Of a stretch of 64,000 bases of DNA, positions 36,455-45,326 are shown in pieces. The stretch lies in contig CANJLD010000001.1 of assembly GCA_947475165.1 (NCBI GenBank), positions 1 to 64,000 on the forward strand, given 5' to 3'. The number at the start of each line of letters is the position of its first letter. Within the stretch, counting starts at the first letter, position 1. Both the position numbers and the translations under genes were made by a program. The notes beneath the pieces are model-generated. The model worked only from the letters and a program-made list of their open reading frames with translations. It was not told the DNA's origin and made no database searches. This stretch comes from Bacteroidota bacterium. GTDB taxonomy: Bacteria; Bacteroidota; Bacteroidia; Chitinophagales; LD1.

Positions 36455-37021
36455 TAACCTATACCATTGCAACAAACTGATTAGACGCTGGTTGCGCTAA
36501 ATAATTTGCAGTCTAGGGACGGAATAGGGACATTTTAATGATAAATTTTAGTCAAAATGAGTTCAGAAACAAGCAAGGTTACAGAATTTTTTCTGAAACT
36601 TTGTTTGTTTTATCAACGACACACTTAGTTCAAGGTGATTTACCTTCATTGCTCCACCGTTGGAATTCCGCACAAACCCTGCACTCTCCTGTGTTGGCTC
36701 GGCAATGCGTTGGCGTTTTTTGCAATCAGTTTATAGATAGCTCGGTTGTGCCTTTGAAATAGTTTTTTAATTCTCTCCACTGCCAATAACTATTTGATTT
36801 TCTCTTGCCCCAACCTAATGTGGTTTTGTCGCAAGTGGTTAGAAAATTTCACTTCGTTTTCTGTAAGCCGGTGCAAGTTTTGATGACACCGCTTAACAAT
36901 TAAATTCACAGATTAAATTGGCGACAGGCTATCAATATTTTGCGCTGGCGCAAACATCCAAAAGCGGATGTAGTTGCTCTTCACAAGGTTTAGATTAACT
37001 TCTGTATAGTTGCTTACGATT
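36455..37021. other. intergenic region without a convincing gene
   Basis: About 570 bases. One frame of 74 codons (36538-36762) is open but looks like no protein. Small hairpins are visible near the end: TTTGCGC/GCGCAAA and CATCC/GGATG at about 36938-36970. This is the left part of the fragment-rich segment. Confidence 0.5.
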
Positions 37022-37411
37022 ATGACTCCACGAGAACTACAGAAAGCGGAAGCATTTGAAGAAATGAAAAACTTAGCGAAAGCTAAAGGAGGCATCTGTC
37101 TTTCCAAAGAGTATGTGACGAGTAAAAAAAATTTGGACTGGCGATGCGCTCAAGGACATGAGTGGCAAACAACGCCAAACAGTATTAAAAATACCTGGTG
37201 CCCTACTTGCTCTGACATTGAATGGAAAATTCTTTCGCTTGAAGACATGCGAAAATTAGCAGAGAGTAAAGGCGGTAAATGCCTCTCTTCTGACTATGTA
37301 AGTATCAAATCAAAACTTCTTTGGCAATGTAGCCAAGGGCATAAATGGGAAGCTGTTCCCGCCACAGTCAAAATTGGACATTGGTGTCCGTCATGCGCGC
37401 ATATGCGTTAA
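37022..37411 (+). CDS. tandem zinc-ribbon (treble-clef) protein, probably truncated
   Basis: A 129-residue protein made of two repeats of about 57 residues. Each has a helical part (EMKNLAKAKGGICLSKEY and DMRKLAESKGGKCLSSDY) and a zinc site (CAQGHEW...WCPTC and CSQGHKW...WCPSC). Such repeats are often found in long arrays with VSR-like nuclease domains. Here the protein stops just after the second CxxC (CAHMR), at a CGCATATGCG palindrome, so it is probably the front part of a longer gene. ATG 37022 was preferred over TTG 37010. Confidence 0.75.
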   Translation: MTPRELQKAEAFEEMKNLAKAKGGICLSKEYVTSKKNLDWRCAQGHEWQTTPNSIKNTWCPTCSDIEWKILSLEDMRKLAESKGGKCLSSDYVSIKSKLLWQCSQGHKWEAVPATVKIGHWCPSCAHMR

Positions 37412-37447
37412 GCGCATTGCAATAGTAATTCCACCTAAAGTCAAAAA

Positions 37448-38680
37448 GTGTTGCGGGGTATTGCGGGAGTGTTGCGGAAAGTATTGCAGAATACTAATCC
37501 TAATGAAATGTTAGGCTGTACGCCTTACTCAATTCAGAAAATTCTCCTGTGGTATGGTATAGAAGTGAGTGCCGGATATGATTTTGTGTATGGAGTGCGA
37601 GTTAATAATGAAAGCAAACTTCCTGACGATGGGCTTGGCTACCTCGGTATTTCGGTGCCGCTTCTCAAGAACATGCTGATGGATAAGCAACGGGCAACGT
37701 TGCGAAAGGCACAAATATTTCGCGATGCCAGCGAGCAGCAACGGCTTCTTATTCTAAACGATTTATTGCTTGATGCCTTAAAAGCATATTACAACTGGAG
37801 TTATGCTTACAACGAGTATCAGATTTATTCCCAAGCTACCGATGTTGCTCTCTTACGTTTCAATGCAACTGTGCAGGCAAATTTATTTGGCGACCGGGCG
37901 GCTATTGATACCACCGAAGCACTCACACAATTGCAGAGCCGTCAGTTTCAACTAAACGATACGCGTTTACTTTTTTTAAACAGTGGGCTTGCACTCCACA
38001 ATTATTTATGGATGGAAAACGAACAACCGCGTTTGTTCGACACAACAATAACTCCTGCGCAATTAACATCAGAATTTACAAGACAAGAATTGGCACTTAC
38101 TCAATTAGATGAACTGGTTTATCAACTTAAACAAACGCACCCTGTCTTGTTGAATTACAATTTCAAATTGCGCCAATTAGATATTGAACGCAGATTGAAA
38201 ATTGAAAACCTAAAGCCCACGTTGAATGCAAAATATAATCTGCTGAGCGAACGGTTCAATTTCCAAAGGAACATTGGAATAATTTTTACCAATAACTACA
38301 AATTTGGAATCAATTTTTCTATGCCGCTTGCATTTATGCAGGGTCGTGGAGCATTGCGCTTAACCAAAATCGAAATTCAAAACACCCGTTATGCCATTGA
38401 TTACAAACTACAGGAACTGACCACCAAACTGAAAAGCTATTTCAACGAACTAATTAATCTTCAACAACAAACCAAATTGTACCAGGAAACAGTGCGCGGT
38501 TTCAAAACACTTTTTGATGGAGAAACTATTCGGTTCAACAATGGTGAGAGTTCCCTCTTTTTAGTAAACGCCCGCGAAAACCTTTACCTGGATTCGCAGG
38601 TAAAACTACGAGAATTACAGGCAAAGTATTTTAAAACAGAAGCTGAATTAAAATGGGCAGCAGGAAATATCAGCCGATAG
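37448..38680 (+). pseudogene. 5'-truncated TolC-family outer-membrane efflux protein
   Basis: The frame from about residue 40 on is a clear TolC-family protein: two helical hairpin repeats with coiled coils (QQRLLILNDLLLDALKAYYNW, LTQLQSRQFQLNDTRLLF, LQELTTKLKSYFNELINLQQ). What is missing is the signal peptide and about the first 100 residues. The first ~35 codons come from unrelated DNA with TTGCGG repeats spaced 10-11 bases. Without export it cannot work, so I call it a pseudogene. No inner-membrane or periplasmic efflux partner is nearby. Confidence 0.75.
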
Positions 38681-38738
38681 ATTGTGCAATGATTGAGAAA
38701 CAGAAAAAAATATAAAGTCATTGTTGTAAAACCATTCA

Positions 38739-39755
38739 GTGAAACAAATCAAGAGTATACTTTCCATAGATGGTGGCGGAATAAGAGGAATTATTCCTGC
38801 TTTAGTATTGGTTGAACTCGAAAGAATTTTGCAACAAAAAACAAACGATGAAAATTCAAGGGTGGCTCAATACTTCGACTTATTTGCTGCTACGAGTTCA
38901 GGAGCAATTCTTACTTGTATTCTTTTATTCCCCGATAAAGATGGAATAAAGCCAAAGTTTTCAGCACAGGATGCGGTCCAACTTTATATTGAACACGGTG
39001 CCGAAATTTTCCATACAAGCACTATATCAAAACTGCTGGCAAAGGTTGGTTTGCTATCAGAAAAATTCAACCCCAACAATATGGAGCAAATTTTTACTTC
39101 CTATTTTGGCGAAACAAAAATCAGCGAGTTATTAAAACCCTGCTTAATTACTTCTTACAATATTGAATTAAGAAAAGCGCATTTTTTCCGTCAGCATGTA
39201 GCTAAACAGAAGGGCAATATCAAAGATTTTTATATAAGGGATGCTTGCCGTGCCACCTGTGCTGCGCCATCTTATTTTCCACCTGCCGAAATATAATCGC
39301 TTTCAAAAACCCGTTATCCTTTAATTGACGGTGGTATTGTTGCCAACGACCCCATTCTTGCAGCCCTTATAGAATCCGAACGAATTTCAGATGCAGACAA
39401 TGCAACAAAAAAAATCGTATTGTCTTTAGGCACCGGCATCAACTCAACCGCCTACCACTACGACATCATGAAAAATCGTTCCGCAATTCGCACCGTACCC
39501 TACCTCTTGGATATGATGATGAGTTCAAGTAGCGAGATAAGCCAATTTATTGCCAAAGGTATTTTCAAAACAAACCGCCAATCCAACCATTACTTACGTA
39601 TTACTCCCACTAACCTCAGCAGTATTGACGAAAATATTGACAACGCTTCACCCAAAAATATTGACAAAATCAAAGCATTAGGCGAACGTTTGGCTACCGA
39701 AAACAGCGAAGCAATAGAAACGTTGGTAGAAGCATTGTTGGAAAATGTAAAATGA
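38739..39755 (+). pseudogene. patatin-like phospholipase split by an in-frame stop codon
   Basis: From the GTG at 38739 the frame gives the patatin start SILSIDGGGIRGIIPALVL (oxyanion loop) and a nucleophile elbow with ATSSGA, and stops at TAA 39294-39296. The same frame resumes at once (SLSKTRYPLIDGG, then NDPILAAL) and runs to 39755. The catalytic Asp of the Ser-Asp dyad is in LIDGG after the stop. A single base change (for example AAA to TAA) would explain it. Without readthrough neither part is an active lipase. Overall length (338 codons plus stop) is normal for the family. Confidence 0.85.
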
Positions 39756-40249
39756 AAACCTCAACCCTCATAAAAAATGCAACTATAATCAACGAAGGCA
39801 AAAACTTTGTTGCCGATGTATTAGTGGAGGATGGTATTATTTCAAAAATCGGGAACTTGCCTCCAACTTCAAGTTACAAATTTATTGACGGCACCGGCAA
39901 ACATCTCTTCCCCGGCATTATTGACGCACAAGTCCATTTTCGCGATCCCGGGCTAACGCATAAAGGCGACATCAGCACCGAAAGCAAAGCGGCTGTTGCA
40001 GGTGGAGTAACCTCATTTATTGATATGCCAAATACAGTTCCCAATGTATTAACTACTGAAATCCTGAATGAAAAATACCGCATCGCCTCTGAGAAATCGT
40101 TAGCCAATTTTGGTTTCTTCTTGGGTGCGAACGAAAGCAATATTGACGATGTAATAAAAAAGGACACCTCTCAATTCATTGGCGTTTCAGACGATAGACT
40201 TTACTTTTCGGGGAAAGGAAATTTGCTTGCCGATAGAGCCGGAGGGTAA
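39752..40249 (+). pseudogene. 3'-truncated dihydroorotase
   Basis: 165 codons matching the N-terminal third of a class I dihydroorotase (pyrC type, about 420-445 residues). It has the metal motif IDAQVHFRDPGLTHKGDI and the following GGVTSFIDMPNTVPN. Likeness ends around LYFSGKGNLLAD, after which unrelated sequence brings a stop. In another frame the next bases read EGKYIYPFYGCKTYKV, stop, which looks like the tail of a different protein. The start overlaps the patatin stop by 4 bases. It lacks most of the barrel, so it cannot be active. Confidence 0.85.
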
Positions 40250-40529
40250 ATACATCTACCCATTCTACGGTTGCAAAACTTATAAAGTATAATCCTTCGG
40301 GGTTGTTGAACTTGTATTTGGAGCTCATAATTTTGTTGCCAAAATTGTAAGTTGCAAACTTACAAAATACAAAAGAGGCACAAGTTGCGCTGCTCTAAAC
40401 TTGCGCCAGCGGGGGAATAGTAAAGCTGATAACAGTCATGATAAGTTGCTTATCCTATCTCTGTTTCAATTCAAAATAATTGGCATATTCGCGGCTCTAA
40501 AAAATTAAGAACCTTTAAATATTACAGCC
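40250..40529. other. intergenic region with hairpin, upstream of GAPDH
   Basis: Holds a perfect inverted repeat, TTGTAAGTT (40345-40353) with AACTTACAA (40357-40365), followed by a block of two imperfect direct repeats (AAGTTGCGCTG and AACTTGCGCCAG at about 40383-40410). No gene was seen. Confidence 0.6.
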
Positions 40530-41975
40530 ATGCCGGAAAGCTATGAGAATGAACTGAAACAATGGGTAGATAATGAAAGAACCACTTTAGAACTGCAACA
40601 CATAGCCAGCAAGCTTTTGCTGGAAAAAGATGTGGAGCTGGTGTTGTTCCGCAGAAAGTTTTTTGATAAGAAGCTGAGTGAGATTATTCACGACCATAAT
40701 TACCTGTCGGAGTTTGCGGGGGTTACGCTTTCTACCACGCTTTCGAAAAATTTAGCTGAGGCTATTTGGAAGTTAGACATTGCCCCTTCGAAGATTGACT
40801 TAGGAAGACTATCGAGCGAATACAATGCAGAGGGAAAGAACTTTGGCAGCGTAGATGAGTTTGTAAAAGCAAAGCTTGCAGCATTTATAGGTGCCAACAA
40901 GAAATTAGTTCCGCGCGATGTGGTGTTGTATGGTTTTGGACGGATAGGAAGGTTAGCTGCCCGTATTTTAATGGACCATGCAGGAAGCGGCCATCAATTG
41001 CGCTTGAAGGGAATTGTAACCCGCGAGCGTTCGACAGATGATTTGCCAAAACGCGCAAGTTTGCTGCGTAAGGATTCGGTGCATGGAAAGTTTGGCGGTG
41101 TGGTATTGCCGGATGTGGCTAACAGCGCTATTAACATTAACGGGCATACAGTGAAAATGATTTCGGCCTCCTCTCCTGCTGAAATTGATTACACGGCTTA
41201 TGGAATTAACGATGCGATTATTATTGATAACACGGGAGTTTGGAGAGATGAGAAAGGATTGGGCGAGCACCTGAAAGCAAAGGGAGCGGGCATGGTTATT
41301 TTAACTGCACCGGGCAAGGGCGATATTCCGAATATTGTTTACGGTGTTAATCATGAGGGTTATAATGCTACTTCTTCAAAAATATTTTCGGCAGCAAGCT
41401 GCACGACTAATGCTATTGTGCCGGTGATTGATGTGGTGGAAAATTGTTTAGGTATTGAACAAGGGCATATTGAAACGGTTCACGCTTATACCAATGACCA
41501 GAATCTGTTGGATAATTATCATAAGAAATCGCGCAGAGGACGCAGTGCCCCGGCAAACATGGTAATTACTGAAACCGGTGCAGGGAAGGCGGTAACAAAA
41601 ATATTTCCGGATATGAAAGGCAAGTTGACATCGAACGCGGTGCGTGTGCCGGTGCCGAATGTTTCGCTGGCAATTTTGAGTTTGACGGTGAAGAGAAAAA
41701 CTACTGTAGAAGAAGTAAACGGATTTTTGCGCAACGCTTCGCTTTACGGAAAGCTGGTAGAGCAGATTGATTTTTCTGTTTCGGACGAAATAGTTTCTAG
41801 CGATGTGATAGGCAACAGCCACGGTTGTGAGATTGACAGCAAGGCAACAATAGTTTCGGAAGATGGAAAGCGTGTGGTGGTTTATGCCTGGTATGATAAT
41901 GAGTATGGGTATACCAGTCAGGTGATTCGTTTGGCTAAGTATCTGGCTGATGTGAGAAGATTGGTTTATTACTAA
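40530..41975 (+). CDS. gap: glyceraldehyde-3-phosphate dehydrogenase, long form
   Basis: A 481-residue GAPDH with an additional N-terminal region of about 125 residues before the NAD-binding fold (LYGFGRIGRLAARIL at about residue 130). The catalytic Cys is in SAASCTTNAIVPV (near residue 291), with HAYTNDQNLLDN and WYDNEYGYTSQV further on. The long form is common in Bacteroidota and some proteobacteria, where it often serves as a separate glycolytic or gluconeogenic isozyme. Whether it prefers NAD or NADP is not evident. Confidence 0.95.
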   Translation: MPESYENELKQWVDNERTTLELQHIASKLLLEKDVELVLFRRKFFDKKLSEIIHDHNYLSEFAGVTLSTTLSKNLAEAIWKLDIAPSKIDLGRLSSEYNAEGKNFGSVDEFVKAKLAAFIGANKKLVPRDVVLYGFGRIGRLAARILMDHAGSGHQLRLKGIVTRERSTDDLPKRASLLRKDSVHGKFGGVVLPDVANSAININGHTVKMISASSPAEIDYTAYGINDAIIIDNTGVWRDEKGLGEHLKAKGAGMVILTAPGKGDIPNIVYGVNHEGYNATSSKIFSAASCTTNAIVPVIDVVENCLGIEQGHIETVHAYTNDQNLLDNYHKKSRRGRSAPANMVITETGAGKAVTKIFPDMKGKLTSNAVRVPVPNVSLAILSLTVKRKTTVEEVNGFLRNASLYGKLVEQIDFSVSDEIVSSDVIGNSHGCEIDSKATIVSEDGKRVVVYAWYDNEYGYTSQVIRLAKYLADVRRLVYY

Positions 41976-41994
41976 ACAATAATTGAACTTGAAC

Positions 41995-42027
41995 AAAAAA
42001 GGTATCGGCTAAACCGATACCTTTTTT
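41995..42027 (+). terminator. strong intrinsic terminator after gap
   Basis: AAAAAAGGTATCGG (41995-42008) and CCGATACCTTTTTT (42014-42027) form a 14-bp stem with a 5-base loop. The A and T runs would let it work in both directions. Confidence 0.92.
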
Positions 42028-42063
42028 GTTTTGTGTTTCTGAAACTTATCTTGCTACACGAAC

Positions 42064-42711
42064 ATGGATTTATCGCGAATAAAATTTAATAAGGCAACGC
42101 TCAGTATTATTCTGTGGAATCTAACTCCTTACTGGGGAGTTTATTTTTTGCATTGGGAACCTATAACTGTTTTGATATGCTACGCAATGGAAACTATTGT
42201 GATAGGCGGGTTTAATGTTTTTAAAATGGTGGCGGTGTATTGGTATGGTATGCCGGAAGAAGATAATCGGTATGTAGCACCCGGGTTTAGTTCCATTCCT
42301 TTTTTCATTATAGCCTATACGTTTTTAGTATTCTTTCAGCTGACTTCATTTTTTGCAGTAATTGATGTAATAAACCAAGAGCATCAGATTACTGTATTTG
42401 GCGCAATAAGACAATTTATGGATGATGAAACAACGTATCTGGCATGCACTGCGTTTGTGGTGTTCAATGCGTACTCTTTTGTAACTGAATTTATTTTAAC
42501 CGAAGAATACCGAAAGAAAATGTTGCGCGACCAAATGACAGAACCACTTCCGCGCGTAATATTTTTGCAGATAGTAGTTACTGCTGCAGGGTTTATTTAT
42601 TTAAAAACCGGAAGTAACCTGGCAGTACTTGCAGGATTTTCCGGTGTAAAAATTATAGCAGAAATTGCTTTGAAGAATTATACCGTAAGCGAATTGCTTA
42701 GTTCGGAATAA
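42064..42711 (+). CDS. membrane protein with DUF6498-like domain
   Basis: A 215-residue protein with about five membrane helices. The opening ILWNLTPYWGVYFLHWEP, followed by AMETIVIGGFNVFKM, is the pattern I know from DUF6498. The function is unknown. It starts 37 bases after the gap terminator and ends directly against the convergent transaldolase gene. Confidence 0.75.
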   Translation: MDLSRIKFNKATLSIILWNLTPYWGVYFLHWEPITVLICYAMETIVIGGFNVFKMVAVYWYGMPEEDNRYVAPGFSSIPFFIIAYTFLVFFQLTSFFAVIDVINQEHQITVFGAIRQFMDDETTYLACTAFVVFNAYSFVTEFILTEEYRKKMLRDQMTEPLPRVIFLQIVVTAAGFIYLKTGSNLAVLAGFSGVKIIAEIALKNYTVSELLSSE

Positions 42712-43368
42712 CTAGCCGTTTACCTTTTTATAGTCGGCTAAGAATTGTTCTAAGCCAATATCGGTTAACGGATGTTTGAACAAGCCGAGAATAGAAGAAA
42801 GCGGACAGGTAGCAATATGCGCACCGGCTTCGGCACATTTTACAATGTGCAGTGATGAGCGGATAGAAGCTGCAAGAATTTCTGTTTCGAAATTATGCAC
42901 GGCATAGATATGCGCAATCTGTTCAATCAATTCTACTCCATCCCAATTGCTGTCGTCAATTCTGCCAATAAAAGGCGAAACCATACTTGCGCCTGCTTTG
43001 GCAGCAAGGATTGCCTGCGCAGCAGAAAATACTAAAGTGCAATTGGTTTTAATTCCGTTATCGGTAAAATATTTTATGGCTTTCACGCCTTCTTTAATCA
43101 TCGGAACTTTCACCACAATGTTTGGATGAAGCGCAGCGAGTGCTTCGCCTTCACTTACCATTCCCGCAAAGTCAGTTGAAATAACTTCAGCACTCACCGG
43201 TCCGCTTACCATTTCGCAAATGGTTACATAGTGCTTAAGAATATTGTTCTGCCCTTTGATTCCTTCTTTTGCCATCAAAGATGGATTGGTGGTTACTCCG
43301 TCAAGAATACCGAGAGATTCAGCTTCTTTAATGTGTTCGAGGTTTGCGGTGTCGATGAAGAATTTCAT
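42712..43368 (-). CDS. transaldolase / fructose-6-phosphate aldolase (TalC type)
   Basis: A 218-residue single-domain class I aldolase of the small transaldolase family. It starts [10 protein letters not shown], has [14 protein letters not shown], the Schiff-base lysine in NIVVKVPM (Lys87), [18 protein letters not shown] and the phosphate-site end [10 protein letters not shown]. It moves a dihydroxyacetone unit in the pentose-phosphate pathway. TalC and FSA differ by few residues, so the exact activity is left open. Confidence 0.93.
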   Translation of the reverse strand: MKFFIDTANLEHIKEAESLGILDGVTTNPSLMAKEGIKGQNNILKHYVTICEMVSGPVSAEVISTDFAGMVSEGEALAALHPNIVVKVPMIKEGVKAIKYFTDNGIKTNCTLVFSAAQAILAAKAGASMVSPFIGRIDDSNWDGVELIEQIAHIYAVHNFETEILAASIRSSLHIVKCAEAGAHIATCPLSSILGLFKHPLTDIGLEQFLADYKKVNG

Positions 43369-43510
43369 TGCTATAGTTTTAAGTAGTTTGTTTCATCCCG
43401 CTTTTCGTAGCGGGAAGTAAATAGTAATTAGAAAATAACTGCGCGAATATGAACGCAGAGAAACAAAACATGAAGAAGAGAAATAAACAGTTTGTGGAGA
43501 GTCTGTATTG

Positions 43511-43536
43511 AAGTCCCCTAAAGGGGATTTAGGGGT
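43511..43536. repeat. CCCCTAAATCCCC palindromic repeat, inverted copy
   Basis: AAGTCCCCTAAAGGGG followed by ATTTAGGGGT, the reverse complement of the copy at 13474. It lies in the gap between the transaldolase gene and the SRP RNA. Confidence 0.85.
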
Positions 43537-43556
43537 GGGATTGTTGTAAATAAAAA

Positions 43557-43655
43557 TAGGGCAAGCTGACTATATCGCACCGCTTCAACCGTCTGCCTTT
43601 GCTGCGTTTCCGCCCTGGAGGATTGAACAGGAGCTGATCGTATAGGGCTCACCCC
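43557..43655 (-). ncRNA. ffs: signal recognition particle RNA, small bacterial type (4.5S)
   Basis: Read on the minus strand, the apical part contains CCAGGGCGGAAACGCAGC followed by AAAGGCAGA, matching the conserved SRP core (E. coli has GGTCCGGAAGGAAGCAGC then CAAGGCAGA). The ends pair: GGGTGAGC near 43654 with GCTTGCCC near 43559 (with wobble pairs). The inner arms around ATACGATCAGC and GATATAGTCAGC continue the rod. Length is about 97 bases, normal for the small type. The RNA binds Ffh and directs membrane proteins to SecYEG. Exact ends are estimated from pairing. Confidence 0.9.
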
Positions 43656-43713
43656 GAGCGCAAATGTAACAGAGTTATTGGTTTAAGGAAATTGACAAAA
43701 CTTTGACGAATAA

Positions 43714-43741
43714 AAAAGGGTTCCGCAAGCGGAACCCTTTT
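43714..43741 (-). terminator. intrinsic terminator after the serine palmitoyltransferase-like gene
   Basis: AAAAGGGTTCCG (43714-43725) and CGGAACCCTTTT (43730-43741) form a 12-bp stem with a CAAG loop, followed on the minus strand by a T-run. Confidence 0.92.
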
Positions 43742-43763
43742 ACTAAACTAAAACAATCAATTG

Positions 43764-45062
43764 TTAAGCTGTTTGTGCCAAAACAGAGTATGCGTTCATA
43801 GCTACCTGCTGAGGACGTTTCATTCCAAATGCTTCGTAAATTTCCTCGTAGCTGTAACCTTCCTCCTCAACTATGCGCGGTAGGTGGTAAGCCATACTTT
43901 CTAAAAGTGTATTAATATCCTGTAATGTATGATGGTTGGTAAGTGTAATACGGGCACCGGCATTTTGCATAGATACAGCAGGGAACTGAGCCAGGTTAAA
44001 CATCATACCGTCTTTATTAACTGCTTCGGCAAGCTTAAAGCCAATGTCCTGTTTTGCTACGCCAATATAGAAGATTGGAGTAAGCTCCTGGCTAATAAGC
44101 GGAAGGTCTAATTCATGTGCTTTTGTACGGAAGAACAACATGCGCTCATACAAATCATTCTGAAGTGTTGTAATTTCAGGGCTTAAGTGAATTTCGCAAG
44201 CGGCTTTAATGGCACCCAGCACTGCAGGCTGAAGTGGGCCCGAGAAGATGAATGAGCTTCCGCAGTTTTTAATCGTTCTCATATCTTCCTCGTTGCTGAA
44301 GGTTAACACCCCTCCGCAGTTGCCAAATCCTTTTGCCAATGATGAAGCCACTATCATACGCGGGTGATGAGGCATATTGTTTAGCGCTACTCCGCGTCCG
44401 TTCTTTCCCGCCCAGCTCATGCCATGTGCATCATCTACATAAAAGCGGAAGTTCTCATACTTATCCAGCATTTTCCAAATCTGTTTAAAGTTGGCAATGT
44501 CGCCATACATAGAGTAAACCCCATCGGCAAAATACCAAACGTTATCGAAGCGGGTGCTCAGGTCGGCAATACGCAGCTCCAGCATGTGCATGCTGTTGTG
44601 CGGCAGTGTTTCTACATAAACGTTATCACCTTTTACCATCTGAACGGCATTGCGCACGCTGTTGTGAACCTGCTTGTCGCAAATAACTGCATCGCGGTCA
44701 CCTACCAATACAGGAATGGTAGAAATGTGCCCTAAGCTGGTGGTTGGAGCCAGTATGGTAGGGTTGCCCATTATTTCGCTTAACATACTTTCCACTTCAT
44801 CGTAAAGCCCCATTTGCAAAAATGTACGAGAGCAGCTAAACTGCGAGCCGTAACGCTGAATTGCGTCCATCGCTCCTTGCTTCAGTCGCTCATCGGTTTC
44901 AAGGCCTAAGTAGCTGCACGAGCCGTAATAAACCATTTTGTTTCCACGAACGGTTACGTGCTTTCCGTCCCAGGTCAGGTCTTGGGTAGAGCCTTGCAAA
45001 TGGCCCAGTTCACGGTTTTTGTTAAAAATTCGGTTGATCCCGTCTGTAAATTCCTTTTTCAT
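43764..45062 (-). CDS. alpha-oxoamine synthase family enzyme, serine palmitoyltransferase-like
   Basis: A 432-residue PLP enzyme of the SPT/KBL/AONS family, which condenses an amino acid with an acyl-CoA and releases CO2. Visible are YYGSCSYLGLETDERL, ILAPTTSLGHIS, the DDAHGMSWAGKNGRG cofactor Asp and the PLP lysine in ASSLAKGFGNCGG. Bacteroidota make sphingolipids, and an S1P-lyase-like gene is at 24.1 kb, so serine palmitoyltransferase is the best guess. Aminoketone synthases for other lipids are alternatives. The ATG at 45062 was chosen because the promoter at 45141-45172 would leave a longer start at 45143 outside the transcript. Confidence 0.8.
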   Translation of the reverse strand: MKKEFTDGINRIFNKNRELGHLQGSTQDLTWDGKHVTVRGNKMVYYGSCSYLGLETDERLKQGAMDAIQRYGSQFSCSRTFLQMGLYDEVESMLSEIMGNPTILAPTTSLGHISTIPVLVGDRDAVICDKQVHNSVRNAVQMVKGDNVYVETLPHNSMHMLELRIADLSTRFDNVWYFADGVYSMYGDIANFKQIWKMLDKYENFRFYVDDAHGMSWAGKNGRGVALNNMPHHPRMIVASSLAKGFGNCGGVLTFSNEEDMRTIKNCGSSFIFSGPLQPAVLGAIKAACEIHLSPEITTLQNDLYERMLFFRTKAHELDLPLISQELTPIFYIGVAKQDIGFKLAEAVNKDGMMFNLAQFPAVSMQNAGARITLTNHHTLQDINTLLESMAYHLPRIVEEEGYSYEEIYEAFGMKRPQQVAMNAYSVLAQTA

Positions 45063-45140
45063 AGTGCTGAATTTTTTGTTGCCTACTCTGTTAATATCTG
45101 CTTTTCGGCTTTTGCGCGGTGATTCTCTCAATTCCTGATA

Positions 45141-45172
45141 CAAGGTTACGCTAACGCCAAAAGGCAGGCAAA
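45141..45172 (-). promoter_or_regulatory. promoter TTTG-20-TAACCTTG
   Basis: On the minus strand, TTTG (45169-45172) is separated by 20 bases from TAACCTTG (45141-45148), one mismatch from TAnnTTTG. The spacing fits Bacteroidota promoters. It would start the serine palmitoyltransferase-like transcript near 45134. Confidence 0.5.
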
Positions 45173-45218
45173 GACAGATTTTGTCGATTTTTACAAATCG
45201 AGCTTTGTTTTTTTTGTT

Positions 45219-45226
45219 TATCTTTG
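45219..45226 (+). promoter_or_regulatory. -7 promoter element TATCTTTG
   Basis: Exact TAnnTTTG match 27 bases before the hairpin/T-run at 45253-45295. It would start a short leader near 45233. Confidence 0.5.
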
Positions 45227-45252
45227 GTGGAAGACAGCAGTTTTTACCAATG

Positions 45253-45295
45253 AAAATGGCATTACAGTTGACCCGACAAGGGTGCCATTTTTTTT
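45253..45295 (+). terminator. leader hairpin with T-run (attenuator or short RNA end)
   Basis: AAAATGGCA (45253-45261) pairs with TGCCATTTT (45283-45291), followed by a run of eight T (45288-45295). It lies between a -7 element and the start of the frameshifted gene at 45327. It may end a short (~60 base) RNA or attenuate the gene. Confidence 0.65.
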
Positions 45296-45326
45296 ACAAA
45301 AAACCCGCTAAAAACCGCATTCAGGA

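Noticed and set aside
36538-36762. A 74-codon plus-strand frame after rpoD
   Set aside because: Its composition is not protein-like, it matches no family I know and it has no promoter element.
38739-39755. CBASS-type patatin effector
   Set aside because: No cyclic-nucleotide synthase or other defence gene is nearby, and the patatin frame is interrupted.
36437-40529. Integron-type gene cassette array
   Set aside because: GCTTAAC and GTTAAGC strings exist near 36890 and 37408, but no paired attC-like structure follows the genes, no integrase is present and two of the genes overlap.
40250-40529. tRNA or riboswitch upstream of gap
   Set aside because: No cloverleaf or known aptamer core was found, only a simple hairpin and imperfect direct repeats.
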